Of a DNA stretch of 64,000 nt, positions 1 through 8,200 are shown in pieces; position 1 is the first letter of the stretch; every line of letters starts with the position of its first letter. The notes beneath the pieces are model-generated. The model saw only the letters and a program-made list of their open reading frames with translations, searched no databases and was not told the origin of the DNA. Origin of the DNA: Rariglobus sp. (GTDB taxonomy: Bacteria > Verrucomicrobiota > Verrucomicrobiia > Opitutales > Opitutaceae); contig JAQSWS010000030.1 in assembly GCA_029266495.1 (NCBI GenBank), forward strand, positions 56,041 through 120,040, read 5' to 3'. Both the position numbers and the translations under genes were made by a program.

Positions 1-2
1 CG

Positions 3-674
3 CATGCCGACGACGCGAAGCTGGCCAATGTGGCGCGATGGACCTGGCGCGAGGGGGCGATCGGCGCCTCGTTGCCACCGGGAGCCACCCATGTGTTTTT
101 TGTGACCGATGGGCGTCAGAGCCCGGTCGATCAACTTGAGGCGCTTCAAAAGTGGATCACCGCCGTGCAGGCCGAGGTGGGTCGTGTGATCACGGTTGTG
201 GACTGCCAGCTGGCGGAAAAACACGCCGCACTCATCGCCTGGTATGAGGCGTGTATTCATTTTTCGGATGTCGTCTTGTTGAACAAGCGGGAGGGCGTGG
301 CCAACAAGTGGATGTCGGACTTTCAACTGCGCTTTAAGGAAGCGTGCTATCCCTGTCTGTTTGAGATCGTGAAGGGGGGGCGGGTGAAGAATCCGTTGAT
401 CGTGCTGGATCCGCAGGCACGCCGTATGTCGCACATTTTCGACGTTGACGAGTGGACCGGCATCGATCTCGAAGGCGTGGAGTTTGGCACCGAGGGCGAA
501 GACGAGCCCGAGGAGGAAGAGGCGCCGGGCAAAACGGCGGGTGGCAAAAAACCGGCTCATCCGAATCAGTCGCCGGATGACGATTGGTTGCCCGAGAAGG
601 AGCCTTATTTCGAGGTCCAGCCGAACGGCCGGCGTGCGAAGGAGATTCCGGACATCTCCAAGTATCTGGAATGA
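3..674 (+). CDS. Unknown protein, 5' end cut off by window edge
   Basis: The frame is open from the first bases of the window, so the GTG at 30 in the ORF track is probably internal and the N-terminus lies outside. About 220 residues are visible. The first two thirds look globular: a VVD strand is followed by VVLLNKREG, which resembles the NKxD-type guanine-specificity loop of P-loop GTPases of the CobW/G3E sort. That resemblance is weak, and any Walker A motif would lie upstream of the window. The last 70 residues are acidic, then basic and proline-rich, probably a disordered tail. It ends just before a strong bidirectional terminator. I am confident of the frame but not of the function. Confidence 0.75.
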   Translation, partial: HADDAKLANVARWTWREGAIGASLPPGATHVFFVTDGRQSPVDQLEALQKWITAVQAEVGRVITVVDCQLAEKHAALIAWYEACIHFSDVVLLNKREGVANKWMSDFQLRFKEACYPCLFEIVKGGRVKNPLIVLDPQARRMSHIFDVDEWTGIDLEGVEFGTEGEDEPEEEEAPGKTAGGKKPAHPNQSPDDDWLPEKEPYFEVQPNGRRAKEIPDISKYLE

Positions 675-690
675 TCTCCGATTTCAGCAA

Positions 691-719
691 AAAGGCCCGG
701 CTTTGCGCCGGGCCTTTTT
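691..719. terminator. Bidirectional rho-independent terminator
   Basis: An 11-bp perfect GC-rich stem (AAAGGCCCGGC with GCCGGGCCTTT) and a 5-nt loop is flanked by an A-run on one side and a T-run on the other. It lies between the convergent unknown gene (+) and the KDPG aldolase gene (-) and can serve both. Confidence 0.9.
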
Positions 720-741
720 ATTTTTAGGAAAACGCGGAGGC

Positions 742-1386
742 TTACTTTGCTCCGGCTGCGGTGGCAGCGGCGACAAAGGCTTTGGCGCGGGCGGTGATGG
801 CGGCCCAGTTTTTTTCCTTGAGGGCCTTGGCTTCGACCAGCGAGCTGCCGGCGGCGGTGGCGAAGGCGCCGGCCCTGAGGAAGTCTCCGAGGTTTTCAGC
901 GGTCACTCCGCCGGTGGGCACGAGTTCGATCTGTGGGAGCGGAGCTTTGATCGACTTGATGTAATTGGGGCCGAAGAACTCGGCGGGGAACACCTTCGCC
1001 GCGTCGGCACCGGCTTCCCAGGCGGCGACGATTTCGGTCGGGGTGAAGGCGCCGCTGAAAATGGGCACGCTATAACGTTTGCAGAGAGTGATGACATCGG
1101 GGCGAAGCGCCGGAGTGACGATGAACTTGGCGCCGGCGAGGATGCCCATGCGCGCGGTCTCGGCGTCGAGCACGGTGCCGAGACCAAAGACGAAATCGGG
1201 CAGCTCGGCACTGACCTTTTCCAGCACGCGGATCGCTCCGGGGGTGGTCATGGTGAGCTCGATGGAGGTGAGACCGCCCTCGGCGAGGGCCTTGGCGCAA
1301 TCGAGCAGGCCGTCCGCAGATTCGGCGCGGATGAGGGCGATGACTTTCTCGGCTTTGAACTTCGAGAGAATGGCGTCTTTTTTCAT
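742..1386 (-). CDS. eda: 2-dehydro-3-deoxyphosphogluconate (KDPG) aldolase / 4-hydroxy-2-oxoglutarate aldolase
   Basis: Class I aldolase that cleaves KDPG to pyruvate and glyceraldehyde-3-phosphate, the last step of the Entner-Doudoroff route and of uronate breakdown; cytosolic, normally a trimer. The 214-residue product has the family landmarks in order: ALIRAES near the N-terminus, GGLTSIELTMTTP, FGLGTVLDAETA, FIVTPAL, then KVFPAEFFGP carrying the Schiff-base lysine, and LVPTGGV. I start at MKKDAIL rather than the ORF-track start 23 codons upstream, because the upstream extension is low-quality arginine-rich sequence and the family normally begins here. It is a single gene ending at a terminator. 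A 9-bp inverted repeat lies about 60 bp upstream of the start. Confidence 0.95.
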   Translation of the reverse strand: MKKDAILSKFKAEKVIALIRAESADGLLDCAKALAEGGLTSIELTMTTPGAIRVLEKVSAELPDFVFGLGTVLDAETARMGILAGAKFIVTPALRPDVITLCKRYSVPIFSGAFTPTEIVAAWEAGADAAKVFPAEFFGPNYIKSIKAPLPQIELVPTGGVTAENLGDFLRAGAFATAAGSSLVEAKALKEKNWAAITARAKAFVAAATAAGAK

Positions 1387-1447
1387 GGGAAAGAATCGCC
1401 ACGTTACGTCGCCCGTTTTCGGGCGGCGAGTGTGAAAGGGGACGGCG

Positions 1448-1473
1448 GCTAGCACGCGAGCGACCGTGCTAGC
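1448..1473. promoter_or_regulatory. Candidate operator: 9-bp inverted repeat upstream of eda
   Basis: Perfect arms GCTAGCACG / CGTGCTAGC are separated by 8 nt and lie about 60-90 bp upstream of the eda start codon on the minus strand. There is no T-run, so it is less like a terminator than a protein-binding site. Which regulator would bind it is not known. Confidence 0.4.
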
Positions 1474-1662
1474 ACAATCCCGCCGGTTGCAGACGAACTC
1501 AGGGACCCGGCCGAAAATAGATCGTCAATTCTGCCTGGTCTTGAAGCGCGATCCGGCGTCGCCGCCTTCGGTCATTTACCCTTGGAAAACACCCTCGTCG
1601 GCTCCTTGGCTGGCGCTCCAACCCCGGCGCATCTCTGGCGATTTATTTTTTGTCCGAATCCC

Positions 1663-2667
1663 TCAGGCGTCGCTCCAGTCGAAGAGGATTCCCATGGTGC
1701 GGAGGCGGTCCTCGGTCGCGAGGGTATAGGCCTCGGTGCAGGCTTCGGGGCGGAAGTGATGCGTGTTGAGACCGGCGAGAGAGAAGCGTCCGCCTCTCAC
1801 GAATTCGAAGAAATGAGCGGCGGATGCCGGGTTGTTCCATTCCGGGGTGTTGTGCATGTCATGCGCGCCGACGAGCTTCAGTCCGCGGGTGATGACATCG
1901 CCGGTGAGCGTCTGGCTGCCGGGCGAGCCGGTGTCGCCGAGGAGCACGACGGTGCCGTAGTCGGCGACAAGGGCGAAGGCGGACCTGAGCACCGCGGCAT
2001 TCCCGGTCGTGTCGATCACGATGCGAGGGCGGGCGCCGTTGAGAAGCGCCTGGATGGGGCCGGCCGCTTGATCGGCGGAAGCGGTCAGGGGAACGGCCCC
2101 GGCGGAGGCGGCCATCTTCAAGCGGGCTTCGGCGAGGTCGAGGACGATGACTTTGCCGGCCCCGCACGCGAGAGTCCAGCGGACGGTCATCTGACCGATC
2201 GGTCCGGCGCCGATGACGACGATCGAGTCGCCAAGGGTGATGTCGGCGGCGCGCACACCGTGGCCGGCGATCTTGGCGAGGGGGAACCAGACGGCTGCGT
2301 CGGGGCTGACGCCATCGGGCACGAGATGGCATTCGTCGGCTTTGACGACGGCATGCGAGCGGTGTCCGGCGCGGTGGGCGACCCGGTCGCCTGCCTTGAG
2401 CCCCACGACGCCATCGCCGGTGGCGATCACGGTTCCGGCCGCGCAGTAGCCCGGGTAGAAAGGATATTTAACCCAGTGGTCCCAGTGAGTGCCGGGATCG
2501 AATTTCCGGTTGTAGCAAATGGTCTCGGTGCCGGTGCTGAGGAGCGAGCGGGTCGTCTCGACGAGCACTTCGCCGGGAGCGGGGGCGGCGGGGACGAAGG
2601 ATTCGACGACCACGGTTTTACCGGAGGGAAACATGAGCCGCCGACCGGCGGCAGGGGAGAAGTTCAT
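1663..2667 (-). CDS. Medium-chain (zinc-type) alcohol/polyol dehydrogenase family protein
   Basis: A 334-residue MDR-superfamily oxidoreductase. The N-terminal GroES-like half includes LLSTGTET and the GDRV turn. The Rossmann half carries the dinucleotide motif VVIGAGPIGQM around residue 155, followed by an acidic residue in VLDLAE that would favour NAD(H). The usual catalytic-zinc Cys of the GHE motif region and the four-Cys structural zinc lobe are not evident, as in sugar and polyol dehydrogenases of the non-canonical kind, so the substrate cannot be told from sequence. It is divergent from the AraC gene at 2758, with about 90 bp between them, which suggests local control by that regulator. 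An alternative start at the internal MFPSGK would shorten it by 11 residues. Confidence 0.85.
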   Translation of the reverse strand: MNFSPAAGRRLMFPSGKTVVVESFVPAAPAPGEVLVETTRSLLSTGTETICYNRKFDPGTHWDHWVKYPFYPGYCAAGTVIATGDGVVGLKAGDRVAHRAGHRSHAVVKADECHLVPDGVSPDAAVWFPLAKIAGHGVRAADITLGDSIVVIGAGPIGQMTVRWTLACGAGKVIVLDLAEARLKMAASAGAVPLTASADQAAGPIQALLNGARPRIVIDTTGNAAVLRSAFALVADYGTVVLLGDTGSPGSQTLTGDVITRGLKLVGAHDMHNTPEWNNPASAAHFFEFVRGGRFSLAGLNTHHFRPEACTEAYTLATEDRLRTMGILFDWSDA

Positions 2668-2757
2668 GGCTCCGAGGCGACGCCGGAGAGAGGATTAACG
2701 CGAGTGGAGGAATCGGCGTTTGTTTGTGTTTTTCGGCTTTCTGGATTGAGAACAGGC

Positions 2758-3594
2758 ATGCGTGGGAAATCTTCATGGTTGGAATTGCGGCAAAAACTGG
2801 CTGGCGGCGCAGTGCTGCGGCAGGTGGCGGGATTTTCGCAGCCGATTGTGGTGGGGCGTGACTGCCAGTTCCACGATCACGCAACGATTGAGCTGGTGTT
2901 TCATCCGACGGGGCGCGGGGTGACCACGATGCAGGGCGGGGGCGAAGTGGCGTTTGGCGAGGGGGACGTGGTGTTATACGCGCCGTCGGTCAGGCATGAC
3001 CAGCGGACGGCGGAAAACGGGGTGGATTGCTGCGTGCAGATCGAACCGCTCCCGGACGTGTCGCTGAAGGGGTGTTTGCATGTCGGACGGATCGACGACC
3101 CGGTGTTGCGGAGTGAGCTTGAGTTTCTCGCAACGCGCTCGCCGGGGCGGTCGGCAACGGGCGATGCGCTGCTCAACTTGCGAACGACGGCGGTGCTGCT
3201 GCAGCTGCTCGAGCTTGCGTTCGTGCGCGGGCCGGCCGTCGCGAGTCCGGCCGAGCGCCATGTGGGCGCGGCGGAACTGTATGTGCAGAACCACTACGCG
3301 TGTATCGAATCGGTGGAGGAGATCGCCGCGGCGGTGGGGGTGGGACCGGATCACTTGCGGCATGCATTCCGGCGCCGGCGCGGACGGAGTCTGGTTGGCT
3401 ATCTGGGCGAGGTCCGCCTGGAGCGGGCACGGACGCTGCTCACGCACGCCGAGCTGCCGATCAAGGAGATCGCGACGTTATGCGGCTATCGCGACGAATA
3501 CTATTTTTCGGCGGTGTTCAAAAAGAGGGCGGGCCTGGCGCCGGGTCGCTATCGCGACCAGACGCGCGCGGGGCGTGCTCCGGCGGGCGGATAG
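2758..3594 (+). CDS. AraC-family transcriptional regulator
   Basis: 278 residues. The N-terminal half (about 1-140) is a cupin-like ligand domain with HDHATIEL-type spacing and FGEGDVVLYAPSVRHD. The C-terminal half holds two helix-turn-helix motifs, the first around IEEIAAAVGVGPDHLRHAFRR and the second at IKEIATLCGYRDEYYFSAVFKKR, the AraC signature. The ORF track extends the frame upstream to 1582, but that part is the antisense shadow of the dehydrogenase. ATG at 2758 is the first in-frame start outside it. It is divergent from the dehydrogenase gene and convergent, with 14 bp between, to the esterase gene. Likely a sugar-responsive activator of neighbouring catabolic genes (inference). Confidence 0.9.
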   Translation: MRGKSSWLELRQKLAGGAVLRQVAGFSQPIVVGRDCQFHDHATIELVFHPTGRGVTTMQGGGEVAFGEGDVVLYAPSVRHDQRTAENGVDCCVQIEPLPDVSLKGCLHVGRIDDPVLRSELEFLATRSPGRSATGDALLNLRTTAVLLQLLELAFVRGPAVASPAERHVGAAELYVQNHYACIESVEEIAAAVGVGPDHLRHAFRRRRGRSLVGYLGEVRLERARTLLTHAELPIKEIATLCGYRDEYYFSAVFKKRAGLAPGRYRDQTRAGRAPAGG

Positions 3595-3608
3595 GCTTTA
3601 TTTTCGGT

Positions 3609-4568
3609 TCAGGCGAAGAAGCGGCGCAATGCGGCCTGCAACTCGAGATCTTCGCGGGACTGGCCGGGGTAGCCGTCATAGTGGCCGGCGGTGAGCGGGA
3701 AGAGTTCCTTCGGGCCGCCGAGGGCGTGGTAGACGGAATATTGCCCGGCGGGCGGGACCGCTGGATCGAACGCGGCGGCGGCAACGATCACGGGGATCGT
3801 CGTGTGGCGCGCGGCGATGGCGGCATCGAAATACGAGAGCACGTTGCGGATTTCCGGCTGACGTTGCGCGAGCAGGCGAACTGATTCGCCGCTGCCATCA
3901 CAGGGGAGTTGAAGGCGCAGCGGGTGATTGCCAAAGCTCGGGACGCATAGAAAGGCAGAGCGGATGCGCCGGTCCCAAGGCAGGGCCAGCGCGCCGATTC
4001 CGCCTCCAAAGCTGCCACCGAGGTAATCGAGCCGCGGACGGGACCCGGGCACGGCTTCGTGAAGCACGGAAGCCGCGCGCCAGAGGTCCATCACGCAGTG
4101 CCGGTGGACGTAGGTTTCGCGGCGGCCGATGCCATGAAGCACATGGTCCATGCCTTGCGCGGGAATGCCGGCGTGGAGGCTTCGCGTGGGCAGGCCGGTG
4201 CAGACGGGTTGAATCGTCGCGGCGTCGCCGACGGGCGGGGCCAGATCGGGGGCGTCGCGACCGCCGTAGCCGTGTCCAATCAACAAGCCACGGCGAAGGG
4301 GCTGGCGGCGGGGTTTGGTGAGCCAGCCCCCGATGCGGTTGCCCAGCATGCCGGCGAATTCGATATCGAAGACCTCCTGCTCGGCATTGCCTGGATGGGC
4401 GGAAGGTTTGAGCGACCAGTCGAGAGGGGCGCACATCGCCTCGTCGAAGGTCCCGCGCCAGAAGTCGGCAAAGTCGGAGGGCTCCTCGATGACCGGGCGG
4501 AGCTGGCGAAGTTGTTCGGGTGAATAGCCCCCGGTGGGATCGAAGGGGCAGGAGTGCGGGAGTGTCAT
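3609..4568 (-). CDS. Acetyl xylan esterase / cephalosporin-C deacetylase family (CE7) esterase
   Basis: About 319 residues of alpha/beta-hydrolase fold. Visible signature: the FADFW segment near the N-terminus typical of CE7, an RGG-equivalent GHGYGGRD oxyanion region, nucleophile Ser in GGSFGGG, catalytic Asp in AAAFDPAVPP and His in AGHYDGY. CE7 enzymes remove acetyl groups from xylo-oligosaccharides and are usually cytoplasmic; no signal peptide is visible here. I start at MTLPHS because the longer ORF-track start lies inside the terminator hairpin that follows the tRNA gene. It is probably transcribed from its own promoter or by read-through from the tRNA. It fits the plant-polysaccharide theme of the neighbourhood. 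Confidence 0.9.
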   Translation of the reverse strand: MTLPHSCPFDPTGGYSPEQLRQLRPVIEEPSDFADFWRGTFDEAMCAPLDWSLKPSAHPGNAEQEVFDIEFAGMLGNRIGGWLTKPRRQPLRRGLLIGHGYGGRDAPDLAPPVGDAATIQPVCTGLPTRSLHAGIPAQGMDHVLHGIGRRETYVHRHCVMDLWRAASVLHEAVPGSRPRLDYLGGSFGGGIGALALPWDRRIRSAFLCVPSFGNHPLRLQLPCDGSGESVRLLAQRQPEIRNVLSYFDAAIAARHTTIPVIVAAAAFDPAVPPAGQYSVYHALGGPKELFPLTAGHYDGYPGQSREDLELQAALRRFFA

Positions 4569-4594
4569 GCGGGAGCGTGCGGCAAGGAGCATGA

Positions 4595-4629
4595 AAAAAC
4601 CGTTGTCCAAAAAATGAACAACGGTTTTT
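4595..4629 (-). terminator. Terminator downstream of tRNA-Leu
   Basis: A 12-bp perfect stem (ACAACGGTTTTT / AAAAACCGTTGT) followed by T's on the minus strand, immediately after the CCA end of the tRNA gene and before the esterase start. Confidence 0.85.
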
Positions 4630-4635
4630 AGAAAA

Positions 4636-4720
4636 TGGTGCCCGAGGACGGACTCGAACCGTCATGCTGTTAGGCACAGGCTTCTGAGACCTGCGTGTCT
4701 ACCAATTCCACCACCCGGGC
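4636..4720 (-). tRNA. tRNA-Leu, anticodon CAG
   Basis: On the minus strand an 85-nt cloverleaf can be read: acceptor GCCCGGG pairing with CCCGGGC, D-arm with GGTAGACAC, anticodon arm CAGGT-CTCAGAA-GCCTG, which puts CAG at positions 34-36, a long class II variable arm, and GGTTCGAGTCC in the T-arm. CCA is encoded in the gene. A terminator follows directly. Confidence 0.97.
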
Positions 4721-4824
4721 AGGGAAGGGAGGGAAACCACACGGACCGCGGACACCCTAGGCAAACACAAAATGCGATGTCTTTGCGGGGCACGCCTGCG
4801 ACCGGGTCACGGAAGGCAGGCGGG

Positions 4825-5100
4825 CTACTTGCCCATCGACGCCAAGTCGTCGCGCGCACTTTGCATTTCGGCGATGATCTTGTGGGCGTGATCGAGCAGG
4901 TGCTGACCGGGGGCGGTTAAGGTGACCCGGCGGCCCAACCGGTCGAACAGGCGGCACTCCAAGTCTTGCTCAAGTGCTTTGATGGCATGGCTGATGGCCG
5001 ATTGGGTGAGACTGAGTTCGCGAGCCGCGAGGGTGAAACTGCCGACTCGTGCAAGTGTGGTAAAGGCGAGCAGCTTGCGGCTGTCGAGAATGGTCGTCAT
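4825..5100 (-). CDS. LysR-type DNA-binding domain protein lacking the effector domain
   Basis: 91 residues from MTTILDS, containing a complete LysR winged helix-turn-helix (SFTLAARELSLTQSAISHAIKALEQDLECRLFDR), the wing and the start of the linker helix, then a stop. Normal LysR regulators are about 300 residues with a periplasmic-binding-like sensing domain, which is wholly absent, and the following sequence to the tRNA gene does not encode it in any frame. Either it is a stand-alone DNA-binding repressor or a truncated remnant. The frame is intact and well conserved in the HTH. It is divergent from hrpA with about 130 bp between starts. Confidence 0.8.
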   Translation of the reverse strand: MTTILDSRKLLAFTTLARVGSFTLAARELSLTQSAISHAIKALEQDLECRLFDRLGRRVTLTAPGQHLLDHAHKIIAEMQSARDDLASMGK

Positions 5101-5232
5101 GGGAGATGTGGGCGGCCGAAGGAATTTTGCTAATAGCACGTTCCAAGCCATTCGGGGCGTTAAATGGCGTCATTGTAAAAAACCCCTCGCGGGAGCCGGG
5201 GTTCAGTGTAACCGTGCCGACTTCTTTTTCCC

Positions 5233-8200
5233 GTGGCCCGTCCCGACGACACCTCTCAGCCTGCCTTCCGCATCGATTTTCCACCCGATCTACCTATCAG
5301 TGCCCGAGCGGCGGAGATCGTGGACCTGATTGCGGCCCAGCAGGTTATTATTCTGGCAGGCGAAACCGGGTCCGGCAAAACCACGCAAATCCCAAAGATG
5401 TGCCTCGCCGCCGGTCGCGGTCGCCAGGGGGTCATTGCCTGCACCCAGCCGCGTCGTGTCGCTGCGTTATCTGTTTCGAAGCGCGTGGCTGAAGAGCTCA
5501 ACGTGGACTGGGGTGGCCCTGTCGGTTGCAAAATCCGTTTCGACGATCGCACTTCGCGCCAGACGGTCATCAAGTTCATGACCGATGGCATGCTGCTCGC
5601 CGAGGTGCAGAGCGATCCGATGCTCCGCGCCTACGACACGGTCATCCTGGACGAGGCCCACGAGCGTTCGCTCAACATCGACTTTCTGCTCGGGCACCTG
5701 CGCACGCTTCGCCACAAGCGTCCGGAGCTTAAAATCATCGTCACTTCGGCGACGATCGACACCGAGGCGTTTTCCAGGGCTTTCGACGACGCACCCATTG
5801 TCCAGGTGTCCGGACGCACCTATCCGGTCGAAGTCATCTATGCTCCCCTCGACGAGTTCGGCAGCGATGCCGCCGAGGGCGACGAACGTTCCGCGAAGGC
5901 CGAGGCGCTTCACTACATCGACGGCGCGGTCGAGGCGGTGGAGCGCATTGTTCGCGAAAGCGACTCGGGCGACGTGCTTGTCTTTATGCCGGCCGAGCGT
6001 GACATCCGCGAAACCACGGAGCTGCTCGAGGGCCGGCGTCTGCCAAACACTGAAATCGTTCCGCTCTTCGGCCGGCTCTCCAACTCCGAACAACAACGCG
6101 TCTTCGCCACGTCGCAGCGCCGCAAGCTGATCCTTGCGACCAACATTGCCGAGACGTCCCTGACCATCCCGGGCATCCGTTATGTGGTGGACACCGGTCT
6201 TGCCCGGATCAGCCGTTACTCGCCGCAGGCGCGCACGCGCCGCCTGCCCATCGAGGCGGTGGCGCAGTCCAGCGCCGACCAGCGCAAGGGCCGCGCCGGC
6301 CGCGTGTCCGACGGCGTGTGCATCCGCCTGTATTCAGAAAAAGATTACAACGAACGGCCGCGTTTCACCCAGCCCGAGATCCAGCGCGCCAACCTGGCGG
6401 ACGTGATTCTGCGGATGAAGGCCTTCGGTCTCGGCGACATCGAGCGCTTCCCCTTCATCAACATGCCGGCGGCCAAGTCCATCCGCGCGGGTTACGCGTT
6501 GCTGGAGGAGATCGGCGCGCTCGATTCCAACGCGAACGAGGCCGCGCGCCAGCTCACGCCCTTGGGGCGCGAACTCGCCCGCCTGCCTGTCGATCCGACG
6601 GTGGGACGCATGATTTTGCAGGCACGCGCCGAGAAAGCGGTGCGCGAAGTCCTCGTGATTGCCTCGGGCCTGAGCATTCAGGATCCGCGTGAGCGTCCGA
6701 TGGAGGCTCGCGAAAAAGCCGATGCGGCGCACCGCAGGTTTAATCATCCCGACTCCGATTTTCTTGCGTTGCTCAATATCTGGGACGCGTTTCACGACGA
6801 ATTCGACCGTCTTTCGCAGGCGAAACTGCGCCGCTTCTGCAAAGATCATTTTCTCAGCTACACGCGCATGCGCGAGTGGCGCGATGTGCATTCGCAGCTG
6901 CTCGACGTGCTGGAGCAACGGAAGGATTTTCAATTCACATCGGTGTTCGACGGCCTGCCGCCGGACAAGATCAACGACGACAGGACCGCATTTGCCACGC
7001 CGGCCTACCGGGCCATCCACCGCAGCATTCTCGCCGGTCTGCTGGGTAATATTGCGATGCGGGACGACGAGAACGGCGGCTACAAGGCCACCCATGACCG
7101 TCGCGTGACGTTGTTTCCCGGTTCGGTTTTGTTCACGCGGGACGAGCCGAAAAAACATCCCCAGGGAGGGCGGGCTGCACCCAGGAAGGAAGGAAAGGCG
7201 CCGAGGTGGATCATGTCGGCGGAGATCATGGAAACGTCCCGCCTTTTCGCACGGACCTCGGCGCGACTCGATCCGCTGTGGGCGCTGGATATTGGGGCGC
7301 ACGTCGTGAAGGTCGCGCATAGCGAGCCGTTTTGGAACCAGGACGCGGGTCGTGTGATGGTGAAACAGCGCACGCGCCTTTATGGGCTCGAACTGGAGTC
7401 ACGGGCCGTGAGCTACGGCAAGATCGACCCGGTGCATGCGACGGAGATTTTTATTCGTGAGGCGCTGGTCAACGATACGGTTACCTGGCCGCTGGATTTT
7501 ATCGCGCACAACCGCGGGGTTCGCGAAGAAATCGAAAACCTCCTCACGCGCACGCGGGATCGCGGTTACCTGAACCTCGACGAAGGCATTTACCGGTTTT
7601 ACGCGGCGCGGTTGTTGCCGGAATCTGCTGCCGCGCTGGAAGGGTTCCAGGGCATTTCCTCCGTCGCCGAACTCGTTGCCTTCGTGCGCGAGCGGCAGGG
7701 CGACGAGCCGCGCTTCCTCATGATGGAACCCGACGACTTGCGGGATCCCGAAGAGTTGCAGGCCGACACCGAGGCGTATCCCGAGGCGTTGCCGTTGCAG
7801 CAGACCGCGCTGCCACTCGCCTATGCCTACAAACCCGGGCAGGCAGACGACGGAGTGACCCTCGATGTGCCAGTGGGGACCGCCGCCGCCCTAACGCCGG
7901 CCGCGCTCGACTGGGCCGTGCCTGGTCACCTCGCGGCCAAGGTCGAACACTACCTGCGTGCGCTGCCGAAGGAATTGCGCCGCGATTTTGTGCCGCTGGG
8001 CGATGCCGCACGCCAGCTCGCCAAGGCCGCCTCCCAGCATTCGCGTCTCACTGGGCAACGCGAGACGTTGCCCGAGGCGCTCGCGACGTTGATCGGCGAA
8101 CGGTTGAAGTTGAAACTCGATGCGAGCGTGTTCGCCGAGGATCGACCGCTGCCCGACCACCTGCGCGTGCGGGTGAGGGTGCTTGATGATGAAGGCCGTG

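Noticed and set aside
1582-2757. Long upstream extension of the AraC ORF
   Set aside because: It is the antisense shadow of the dehydrogenase gene, Gly/Asp-rich, without homology; the true start is at 2758.
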